From Actinomycetes bacterium (GTDB taxonomy: Bacteria; Actinomycetota; Acidimicrobiia; Acidimicrobiales; RAAP-2), in NCBI GenBank assembly GCA_021800645.1, contig JAJYYT010000037.1, positions 1-11,093 of the forward strand: a stretch of DNA of 11,093 nt, in the 5' to 3' direction. A program made the position numbers and the translations under genes. Shown here piece by piece: positions 1 to 5,926 of the stretch (position 1 is the stretch's first letter; every line of letters starts with the position of its first letter). Under the pieces are notes generated by a model. The model was given only the letters and a program-made list of their open reading frames with translations. It was not told the DNA's origin and did no database searches.

Positions 1-6
1 GAAAGC

Positions 7-651
7 TTGGCGGCGACTGCGCGCACGGGCCTCGGCTTCTCCCAGAGCCTCTACGAGCGCGAGCGGTTCGAGGAGATCCTCCGGATCGCCGCCGACATCC
101 GTGTGGCTGCGTCCGCCGACCCCGGGGCCCCGGAGGACGCAGAGGGTCTCGTCGAAGAGTGGCTGACCCAAGTCGGCGAAGGAGTTCCCGGCTACGTCAC
201 CCCCAAGGTCGCCGTGGGCGCGGCCGTCGGCAACGACCGAGGGGAGCTCCTCCTCATCCAGCGGGCGGACTCAGGAGCCTGGCTCTATCCGACCGGCTGG
301 TGCGACGTCGGCTACTCGGCGGCGGAGGTCGTCGTGAAGGAGGTGCGCGAAGAGACCGGGATAGAGGTCGAGCCAGTGCGCCTCATTGCGGTGCTCGACG
401 GCCTCAGGCTGGGTTTCGCCCGGATCCCGCTCTACTCCCTCGTCTTCTACTGCAAGGCTGTCGGAGGCACCCTCGAGCCGCATCCCCTCGAGTGCCGGGA
501 CGTCGGCTGGTTCGACGCGGAGCACCTTCCCTCGCCGCTCGTCGGCTTGGAGCGGTGGGGCGAACCGGTCTTCGCCGCGATCCGTGGCGAGCACCGCGAT
601 GTCTTCTACGACCGTGTGCGCGAGCCGTTGTGGCGGGAACCTGCCAGATGA
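7..651 (+). CDS. Nudix hydrolase with Nudix_N-type N-terminal domain, possibly 5'-partial
   Basis: This gene encodes a Nudix hydrolase that should cleave a nucleoside diphosphate linked to another group (NDP-X) at the pyrophosphate. Residues 10-60 resemble the N-terminal helical domain found in the YjhB/CDP-choline pyrophosphatase-like group (Nudix_N). The catalytic domain begins near residue 65. The Nudix box spans about residues 97-119 (GWCDVGYSAAE...KEVREETGI). The core EExG is intact, but Lys111 replaces the usual Arg and Tyr103 the usual first Glu; as I recall, similar changes occur in this subfamily. The only start inside the window is the TTG at 7, and the frame is open to the window edge, so the true start may lie upstream. 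The stop overlaps the next start (ATGA at 648-651), which suggests an operon with the acetyltransferase. The exact substrate is unknown. Confidence 0.85.
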   Translation: MAATARTGLGFSQSLYERERFEEILRIAADIRVAASADPGAPEDAEGLVEEWLTQVGEGVPGYVTPKVAVGAAVGNDRGELLLIQRADSGAWLYPTGWCDVGYSAAEVVVKEVREETGIEVEPVRLIAVLDGLRLGFARIPLYSLVFYCKAVGGTLEPHPLECRDVGWFDAEHLPSPLVGLERWGEPVFAAIRGEHRDVFYDRVREPLWREPAR

Positions 652-1094
652 GGGTCGAGGAGGTGACCGAAGTCGATGACTTTCTCGTCGACGCGTTCGC
701 CAGGCTGGTGCCGCAGCTCTCGCGCAGCGCCTCCGCACCCGGGCGGCCCGAGCTGGAGGAGATCGTCCGCTCGCCCGCGACGACGCTCCTCGTCGCCCGC
801 GACCTCTCCGACCTCATCGTCGGCTCGCTCACGCTGGTGGTGTTCCGAATCCCGACGGGGGTGCGGGCCTGGATCGAAGACGTGGTGGTCGACGAGGGGG
901 CTCGCGCGGGCGGCGTCGGTGCCGCGCTCGTGACGGCCGCCATGTGGCGCGCCGAGGAGGCGGGGGCCCGAACGGTGGACCTCACGTCGCGTCCCGACCG
1001 CGAAGCTGCGAACCGCCTCTATGCGCGGATGGGATTCACGCGGCGCTCGACCAACGTGTACCGCCGCAGCGTCGCGGACAGCGTCGAGGGTTGA
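648..1094 (+). CDS. GNAT family N-acetyltransferase
   Basis: This is a 148-residue single-domain GNAT acetyltransferase, predicted to move an acetyl group from acetyl-CoA to an amine. Motif A, the CoA pyrophosphate loop, is at about residues 76-105: a beta strand (WIEDVVVDE) followed by ARAGGVGAALV, matching the R/Q-x-x-G-x-G/A pattern. Motif B (AANRLYARMGF, residues 120-130) holds the usual Tyr and the N-L-Y-x-x-x-G-F signature. The length is normal for the family. The ATG at 648 overlaps the Nudix stop as ATGA, so translation is probably coupled. A hairpin follows the stop by 13 nt. The substrate cannot be predicted, because GNATs of this size act on antibiotics, amino acids or protein N-termini. 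Confidence 0.88.
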   Translation: MRVEEVTEVDDFLVDAFARLVPQLSRSASAPGRPELEEIVRSPATTLLVARDLSDLIVGSLTLVVFRIPTGVRAWIEDVVVDEGARAGGVGAALVTAAMWRAEEAGARTVDLTSRPDREAANRLYARMGFTRRSTNVYRRSVADSVEG

Positions 1095-1107
1095 GCCCGT
1101 TCCCGGC

Positions 1108-1132
1108 CCGGCTCGGCTCGCAGCCGAGCCGG
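1108..1132. terminator. Perfect hairpin between convergent genes, likely bidirectional terminator
   Basis: CCGGCTCGGCT (1108-1118), loop CGC (1119-1121), then the exact reverse complement AGCCGAGCCGG (1122-1132) form an 11-bp perfect stem. It lies in the 41-bp gap between the acetyltransferase stop (1094) and the decarboxylase stop (1136, minus strand). The symmetric stem can serve both strands. No T-tract follows on either side, so it is not a classical rho-independent terminator. High-GC actinobacteria often use such U-less hairpins. Confidence 0.65.
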
Positions 1133-1135
1133 CGG

Positions 1136-2557
1136 TCAGGCCATCGAGTCGAGAACCTGCTGGATCACCGCGAGCGTGGTCTCAGGGTGCAGCAACGCGA
1201 GCCGAGCGACGGGCTCGCCCTCCCAGGTCGTGGGGACGCACAGCGCGATCTGATCAGCGAGAAGCTTCGCCGACCATGCGTCATAGTCGTCTCGAGTCCA
1301 ACCCGGCCGCCGGAAGAGGATGATCGAGAGCTCGGGCTCCCGCAGGAGCTCGGTGTGGGGCGTCGCCTGGATCAGCCTGGCCGTCTCCTTGGCGGTCTCG
1401 AGCGCCGCCTCCACGGCCTCCCGGTACGCGTCGGTTCCGTGCACGGCGAGGGAGAACCACAGCGGCAAACCCCGGGGCCTGCGAGAGAGCTGGAACGCGT
1501 AGTCCGTCGGGTTCCACGGCTCGTCCCCGCCGCCGCGTCTGCCCGCGGGAGGCTGGCCGGGTGCCCGCGGCGTCGTGTGGAAGACCGCGAGGTACGCCGC
1601 GTCCTGGGTGTGCACCGCCTTGGCGAGCGACGGATCGCGGTACAAGAGCGCGGCGCAGTCGTACGGGGCGAACAGCCACTTGTGGGGGTCGATCGCGACC
1701 GAGTCGGCCTGCTCGATCCCCGCGAACCGGGTTCTCGCCACCGGGGAGAAGAGGGCCCCGCCTCCATAGGCGGCGTCGACGTGGAACCAGATGCCGCGCT
1801 CGCGGGCGACGGCGCCGGTGCTCGCGAGATCGTCGACGATCCCGGCGTTGGTGGTGCCTCCCGTCCCGACGACGGCCACTACCGGGCCGCCGCCGTCGCC
1901 GCGTGCGGCGTCGAGGGCCACCTCGAGGCACGAGCCGGTGAGACGGTGGTCGGGCGTCGGCACGACGAGCAGGTCCGCGCCGAGGATGTGGATCGCTTTG
2001 ATGACAGACGAGTGCGCCTCGGCACTCACGGCGACCCGGGGCCGTACCCCGGGAGGGGAGGCTGCCATCGGGCCGTTGGGGGCGTAGGCGGTGTCCCGGG
2101 CGACGAGCAGTGCCGACAGGTTGGCCGCCGATCCGCCCGATACGAACGTGCCCCCGGCCTCGGGAGGGAGTCCCGCCAGCTCCGCGAGCACGCCGATTGC
2201 CTGATTCTCTGCGGCCACCGCCCCGGCGGCAAGGAGCCACGACGTCCCGTTGAGCGACGAGCAGGAGACGACCATGTCGAAGAGGAGGGCGGCCTTGGTC
2301 GGCGCGGCCGGAATGAACGAGAGGAACCGGGGGCTGTCGATTGAGACGACCGCGGTCGACAGGGACGACGCGAACAGGTCGAGAACCTTCTGAGGGTCGT
2401 TGCCAGCCGGGCCGATGATGCCGTCGAGCATGCCGCTGAAGTCGGTCGCGTACCCGCCGTAGTCGAGGGGCACCGGATCGAGCTCAAGCCGCTCCCTGCA
2501 GTAGGAGAGCACGAGGTCGGTCGTGCGCTCGTCGAAGACGAACATCGGGTTGCGCAT
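1136..2557 (-). CDS. PLP-dependent group II amino acid decarboxylase (aromatic-type)
   Basis: This 473-residue fold-type I PLP enzyme belongs to the group II decarboxylases (aromatic amino acid, histidine and glutamate decarboxylases). It should convert an amino acid to its amine plus CO2. Visible landmarks are the phosphate-binding segment FVSGGSAANLSAL (138-150), the ring-stacking His182 in AEAHSSV, Asp261 in HVDAAYGGG, which pairs with the PLP nitrogen, and Lys293 in DPHKW, which forms the internal aldimine. The N-terminal part (RFLSFIPAAPTKAALLFDM) fits the AADC-like lineage. The length is typical. The start is the ATG at 2557. It has no clear Shine-Dalgarno; reading further upstream would run into the 19-bp tandem repeats, so that is rejected. 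The gene diverges from the LpdA-like gene. Substrate is not resolved: tyrosine, DOPA, phenylalanine, tryptophan or diaminobutyrate are all possible. Confidence 0.88.
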   Translation of the reverse strand: MRNPMFVFDERTTDLVLSYCRERLELDPVPLDYGGYATDFSGMLDGIIGPAGNDPQKVLDLFASSLSTAVVSIDSPRFLSFIPAAPTKAALLFDMVVSCSSLNGTSWLLAAGAVAAENQAIGVLAELAGLPPEAGGTFVSGGSAANLSALLVARDTAYAPNGPMAASPPGVRPRVAVSAEAHSSVIKAIHILGADLLVVPTPDHRLTGSCLEVALDAARGDGGGPVVAVVGTGGTTNAGIVDDLASTGAVARERGIWFHVDAAYGGGALFSPVARTRFAGIEQADSVAIDPHKWLFAPYDCAALLYRDPSLAKAVHTQDAAYLAVFHTTPRAPGQPPAGRRGGGDEPWNPTDYAFQLSRRPRGLPLWFSLAVHGTDAYREAVEAALETAKETARLIQATPHTELLREPELSIILFRRPGWTRDDYDAWSAKLLADQIALCVPTTWEGEPVARLALLHPETTLAVIQQVLDSMA

Positions 2558-2588
2558 GAGCAGAGCTTCGCGCCGGCCGCTCTCCGTG

Positions 2589-2702
2589 GTGTAGCCGACC
2601 CCCCGAGGTGTAGCCGACCCCCCGAGGTGTAGCCGACCCCCCGAGGTGTAGCCGACCCTCAGAGGTGTAGCCGACCCCCCGAGGTGTAGCCGACCCCTCG
2701 CA
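2589..2702. repeat. Six tandem 19-bp repeats in a divergent intergenic region
   Basis: Six head-to-tail copies of GTGTAGCCGACCCCCCGAG lie at 2589-2607, 2608-2626, 2627-2645, 2646-2664, 2665-2683 and 2684-2702. Copies 1, 2, 3 and 5 are identical; copy 4 ends CCCTCAGAG and copy 6 ends CCCCTCGCA. There are no spacers, so this is not a CRISPR array. The block fills most of the 171 bp between the divergent decarboxylase (start 2557, minus) and LpdA-like gene (start 2729, plus). It could be an iteron-like regulator binding array, or a simple expanding satellite. Confidence 0.95.
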
Positions 2703-2716
2703 AACGTCATTGGCTC

Positions 2717-2722
2717 TAGCCT
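2717..2722 (+). promoter_or_regulatory. Possible -10 element for a leaderless LpdA-like transcript
   Basis: TAGCCT fits the actinobacterial TAnnnT -10 pattern and ends 7 nt before the A of the ATG at 2729, which would put +1 on the start codon. No Shine-Dalgarno precedes that ATG. No convincing -35 is visible. A single short motif match can occur by chance. Confidence 0.35.
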
Positions 2723-2728
2723 CATGGA

Positions 2729-4084
2729 ATGCGCTTCGTGATCCTCGGCGGCGGGCCGGCAGGCACTCAGGCGGCAACCTACGCGGCACGCCTCGGGGTC
2801 GAGGTGACCCTTGTGGAGCGCGACGTGATCGGCGGCGCGGCAGACATGTGGGACTGCGTGCCCTCGAAGGCGATGATCGCAACGGGCGGTGCGATGTCGT
2901 TCCTCGACCGCAGCCACGGGATGGGCCTCTCTCCTGTCCTTCCTAGCCTCGACCTCGAACGACTCCGCGAGCGGATCGAGTCGATCACGGCGAGGCTCGG
3001 GAAGGCGACCGAGACCATCCTGTCGAGCCAGGACGTCCGCCTCATTCGCGGCGAAGGGCGTCTGGCCGGGCCGCACACGGTGATCGTGGACACGCCCGAC
3101 GGACCTGCCGAGCTCGACGCCGACGCCATCCTGCTGTCCACCGGCAGCCGGCCGCGGATCCCCGACTGGGCGCCGATCGACGGCGACCGGGTGCTCATCA
3201 CGCGCGACGCGTACCCCCCCAAGGAGCTGCCCCGTCACCTTGTCGTGATCGGTTCGGGGGTGACCGGCGTCGAGTTCGTGCACATGTTCTCTTCGCTCGG
3301 CTCCGAGGTGACCCTGATCGTCAGCCGCCAGCAGGTCCTGCCCAGCAAGGACCCCGAGGTCGCAGCCGTGCTCGAAGAGGACTTCCTCCGACGCGGTGTC
3401 AGGCTCATGAAGGGTGCGCGGGCGATGGAGATCGAGCGCACCGCAGACGGCGTCGCCGTCCGCTGCGACGACGGCCGCGTCGCCAGCGGATCGCATGCGC
3501 TTCTGGCGATCGGCTCGGTGCCCAATTCGGATCGCTTGGCGCTGGACACCGCCGGCGTGGAGGTCGACGACCACGGCTACGTGCCGGTGAACCACCACTG
3601 TCAGACCAACGTGCCCCACATCTACGCTGCGGGCGACTTGTCCGGAAAGCTCCCACTGTCCTCGGTCGCGACGATGCAGGGTCGCAAGATCGCGGAGCAC
3701 GTCGTGATCGGGCATACGGTCTCCCATCGCCACCTCAACTACGACAAGGCTGCCTCCGCTATTTTCACCGAGCCGGAGATCGCCGACGTGGGGCTCGCGG
3801 AAGCCGATGCCTTCGCGGAGGGGCGGAAGATCCGTGTCACGAAGGTGCCGTTCGCCGCCACCGCCAAAGCGCTGATCAACGACGACGCACGCGGCTTCGT
3901 GAAGATCATCTCGGACCCGGCGACCGGTGTGGTGCTCGGAGGCTCGATCGTGGGGCAGCACGCAGCAGAGCTCATCTCGGTCATCGCGCTCGCTGTTACG
4001 ACCGGGCTGCGGGTGCAGGACATCGTCGAAAGCATGCTCGTGCACCCGACGCTCGCGGAGGCGATCGCCGAGGCCGCGGAGTAA
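2729..4084 (+). CDS. lpdA: LpdA-like NAD(P)H:quinone reductase, flavoprotein disulfide reductase family with one active-site Cys
   Basis: This 451-residue FAD enzyme has the lipoamide dehydrogenase fold. It contains the FAD-binding ILGGGPAGTQAA (5-16), a second Rossmann motif VVIGSGVTGVEF, the FAD-contacting IYAAGDLSG, and a C-terminal dimerisation domain. The redox motif is changed: canonical GGTCxxxxC reads GGAADMWDC, so Ala38 stands where the first cysteine should be and only Cys43 (before VPSK) remains. Dithiol exchange is therefore unlikely. This is the known peculiarity of mycobacterial LpdA (Rv3303c), which acts as an NAD(P)H quinone reductase, as I recall. Unlike my memory of Rv3303c, the C-terminal His-Glu pair of true reductases (HPTLAEA, His439/Glu444) is kept. 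The ATG at 2729 lacks a Shine-Dalgarno and may be leaderless. Role inferred: quinone or nitroaromatic reduction, cytosolic. Confidence 0.85.
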   Translation: MRFVILGGGPAGTQAATYAARLGVEVTLVERDVIGGAADMWDCVPSKAMIATGGAMSFLDRSHGMGLSPVLPSLDLERLRERIESITARLGKATETILSSQDVRLIRGEGRLAGPHTVIVDTPDGPAELDADAILLSTGSRPRIPDWAPIDGDRVLITRDAYPPKELPRHLVVIGSGVTGVEFVHMFSSLGSEVTLIVSRQQVLPSKDPEVAAVLEEDFLRRGVRLMKGARAMEIERTADGVAVRCDDGRVASGSHALLAIGSVPNSDRLALDTAGVEVDDHGYVPVNHHCQTNVPHIYAAGDLSGKLPLSSVATMQGRKIAEHVVIGHTVSHRHLNYDKAASAIFTEPEIADVGLAEADAFAEGRKIRVTKVPFAATAKALINDDARGFVKIISDPATGVVLGGSIVGQHAAELISVIALAVTTGLRVQDIVESMLVHPTLAEAIAEAAE

Positions 4085-4107
4085 CCCCGGGGCGGGTGTC
4101 GGCGTAC

Positions 4108-4186
4108 CGGCCCGGCCCGCACGGCCCGGCCCGCACGGCCCGGCCCGGCCCGCACGGCCCGCACGGCCCGGCCCGGCCCGCACGGC
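4108..4186. repeat. G/C-only imperfect repeat (GCCCG/GCACG) in a convergent gap
   Basis: About 80 bases are built almost wholly from CGGCC and CGCACGGCC pieces. CGCAC recurs at 4119, 4132, 4151, 4160 and 4179, spaced 13, 19, 9 and 19 bp. It contains A only within CGCAC and no T. It lies between the stop codons of two convergent genes (4084 and 4227). It could arise from slippage or help terminate transcription. No protein is supported, since any reading gives low-complexity Gly-Pro-Ala-Arg. Confidence 0.85.
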
Positions 4187-4189
4187 ATT

Positions 4190-4233
4190 GCCCTCTCCGA
4201 GCGAAGCGGCGCGGAGCGAGCGGCGCTCAGGGC
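4190..4233. terminator. Weak interrupted hairpin at the convergent ends
   Basis: GCCCT (4190-4194) can pair with AGGGC (4229-4233), and GAGCG (4199-4203) with CGCTC (4224-4228). A 4-nt bulge (CTCC) and a 20-nt GC-rich loop interrupt the structure. The right arm covers the stop codon of the minus-strand gene. This is the only paired structure I see between these convergent genes. There is no T-tract. Confidence 0.25.
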
Positions 4234-5024
4234 TCGAGGGTGGTCCCGCCTGCGAAGGTGGTGCCGACGCTGCGCCAGTAGCCGCCGATCATCTCGACTG
4301 GGGCGATCCTGGTGAGCTCTTCCACCGGAGAGTCGTACAGCTCCAGCTCGGCGTCACCGCGGAATGCCGGACCGAGCTCCACATCCACTCCGCGCATCGT
4401 CACCACGTCGGAGAGGGAGTCGGTGCCGTCGGACTCGATGCGGGGCATCCAGCGGTGGTGGAGCATCGGCAGCGCGTTGACGAACCCCGCTTCGTTCGAG
4501 GGTCCGGTGATGGTGAACCGCGCGCTGGCCAGCCGGCGGTCGTAGGCGGCGAGCGTCGCCCCGAACTTTCCGCCCGGCTCGAGCCGCGGGCCCGCCCTCC
4601 CTACCGTCACCGGCCGGGTGAGGTGCACCGATCCGAGCTTCTTCGGGTAGCCCTGGAGGTGGCCGCGCACCATAGCGAAGTCCTTGTCGACCCAGATGTA
4701 CACGCAGCGCGACCACAGCTGGTCGCGGTAGCGGCACCGCACGACGAAGAAGGCTTCCTTGTACTGCAGCCGTACAGGGTCGAGCACCTCCTCGAAGGTG
4801 TCCGAGCACGACTGCCAGTCGGCGACCACGAAGGCCACGGCCCCGGGGTCCTCGTCATCTCGTGGCCGCGCGAGCGGGTCGGGAAGGAGCTCGGCCACCG
4901 CTGCGGGGTCCGTGCGGTACTCGATCGTGAGCAGGTCGCCGGAGTAGTGCCACGGCGGTGGGGGGAGGAGCGACGACTTGCCGGTCGCCGAGCGGGGGAA
5001 GAGGAAGCCGTTGAGCCGGGCCAC
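4227..5024 (-). CDS. Acetoacetate decarboxylase family protein
   Basis: This 265-residue protein has the acetoacetate decarboxylase fold. The family signature is at about residues 125-132 (GYPKKLGS). Lys128 and Lys129 match the Schiff-base lysine and its pKa-lowering neighbour in clostridial Adc, so lysine-based chemistry is probably intact. A long insertion-like acidic stretch (RPRDDEDPG, 53-61) sits before a strand. Length is normal. The GTG start at 5024 lies 7 nt behind TACGGT, consistent with leaderless transcription, and no Shine-Dalgarno is possible in the 14-bp gap. The gene diverges from a meta-cleavage-type block, so the substrate may be a keto acid or hydroxymuconate-like product rather than acetoacetate. 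That part is inference. Family members also include cyclases and hydratases. Confidence 0.85.
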   Translation of the reverse strand: MARLNGFLFPRSATGKSSLLPPPPWHYSGDLLTIEYRTDPAAVAELLPDPLARPRDDEDPGAVAFVVADWQSCSDTFEEVLDPVRLQYKEAFFVVRCRYRDQLWSRCVYIWVDKDFAMVRGHLQGYPKKLGSVHLTRPVTVGRAGPRLEPGGKFGATLAAYDRRLASARFTITGPSNEAGFVNALPMLHHRWMPRIESDGTDSLSDVVTMRGVDVELGPAFRGDAELELYDSPVEELTRIAPVEMIGGYWRSVGTTFAGGTTLEP

Positions 5025-5030
5025 GCTCGT

Positions 5031-5036
5031 ACCGTA
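5031..5036 (-). promoter_or_regulatory. Probable -10 element (TACGGT) for the leaderless acetoacetate-decarboxylase-family gene
   Basis: Read on the minus strand, TACGGT is followed by six bases and then the GTG start at 5024. This places +1 exactly on the start codon, the spacing typical of leaderless actinobacterial promoters. On the plus strand the overlapping TACCGT (5030-5035) also fits TAnnnT, so the two divergent -10 boxes may overlap. Confidence 0.45.
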
Positions 5037-5038
5037 TC

Positions 5039-5893
5039 GTGCCCGTCGTGCACACTCGCCGGATCCTGCTCGACGGCGTGACGACCGAGATGCGCATGGA
5101 GGGCGACCTCCTCGTGTCCGCCGATGGGCGGTCGGTGCCCTCCGACGCGGCGGTCCACCTCCCGCCGTGCACCCCCACCAAGGTGCTCTGCGTCCATCTC
5201 AACTACCGCAGCCGGGTCGACGAGTTCATGATCGCACTCGGGTCTACGCCGACGTACTTCCACAAGCCGGTCTCCGCCCTGAACGCGCACGGTGGGGACG
5301 TCGTGCGGCCCGAGGGCTGTCGGTGGCTCAACTACGAGGGGGAGATCGCAATCGTCATCGGTGCGACGTGCCGCAACGTCGGACCCGACGACGCGGACGC
5401 CTACATCGCCGGCTACACGGTTGCCAACGACTTCGGGCTGCACGACTTCCGGGACACCGACGCCGGGTCGATGCTGCGCGTGAAGGGATCTGACACGCTC
5501 TGCCCGCTCGGCCCCGGGCTGGTCGGGGGATGGGACTTCCGCCACAAGTCGATCGAGACGACCGTCAACGGGCGGACCGTGCAGGCAGGCTCCACCGACG
5601 AGATGCTCTGGGACATGCACTACCTCGTCGCCGACCTCGCGAGGACGATCACGCTCGTGCCTGGCGACGTGATCCTCTCGGGCACCCCTGCAGGCTCGCG
5701 TCCGGTCGTCCCCGGTGACGTGGTCTCAGTGACCGTCGAGGGCCTCGGGACGCTCACCAACACCATCGTCGCCGGTCCCGCCCCCGTACGCAGCGACGTG
5801 GGCGCGCAGCCGTCCTCCTCCGAGGAGGTGGTCTCGACGGCGCTCGGCGGCGACTGGGAATTCCGCGGCGTGCGACCGCCGCGCAAGGGTTAG
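5039..5893 (+). CDS. Fumarylacetoacetate hydrolase family protein (HpaG-like isomerase/decarboxylase)
   Basis: This 284-residue protein of the FAH family likely acts on a hydroxymuconate-type ring-fission product as a metal-dependent isomerase or decarboxylase. HpaG does this in homoprotocatechuate degradation. The fold entry HLNYRSRVDEF (53-63), the metal ligands Glu100 and Glu102 in NYEGEIAIVIG, Asp131 in ANDFGLHDF, Lys149 in RVKGSDTLCPLGP and the loop LSGTPAG (213-219) are all present. About 40 residues after the core (from about 245) form an extra tail I do not recognise. The GTG at 5039 is 14 bp from the divergent start, and an in-frame GTG at 5048 is an alternative. The aldehyde dehydrogenase follows 33 bp downstream. 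HpaG-like role is inferred from neighbours; acylpyruvate hydrolase is the main alternative. Confidence 0.85.
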   Translation: MPVVHTRRILLDGVTTEMRMEGDLLVSADGRSVPSDAAVHLPPCTPTKVLCVHLNYRSRVDEFMIALGSTPTYFHKPVSALNAHGGDVVRPEGCRWLNYEGEIAIVIGATCRNVGPDDADAYIAGYTVANDFGLHDFRDTDAGSMLRVKGSDTLCPLGPGLVGGWDFRHKSIETTVNGRTVQAGSTDEMLWDMHYLVADLARTITLVPGDVILSGTPAGSRPVVPGDVVSVTVEGLGTLTNTIVAGPAPVRSDVGAQPSSSEEVVSTALGGDWEFRGVRPPRKG

Positions 5894-5926
5894 CGTTCGA
5901 GACCAGGGAGGACGTGGAGAGACCGC

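Noticed and set aside
944..2344. Long plus-strand open frame opposite the decarboxylase
   Set aside because: It is Arg/Gly/Pro-rich with no motif, and is the antisense shadow of a clearly conserved minus-strand enzyme.
2589..2702. CRISPR array
   Set aside because: The units abut directly with no spacers, are only 19 bp, and no cas genes are nearby.
1136..4183. A 1015-codon minus-strand open frame spanning the decarboxylase, repeats and the region opposite the flavoprotein
   Set aside because: Only the last 473 codons look like a protein. The rest is antisense to the flavoprotein gene plus translated tandem repeats, an artefact of high GC with few stops.
3927..5081. Plus-strand open frame opposite the acetoacetate-decarboxylase-family gene
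   Set aside because: It crosses the GC-only repeat and is antisense to a gene with clear family motifs. It has no domain features of its own.
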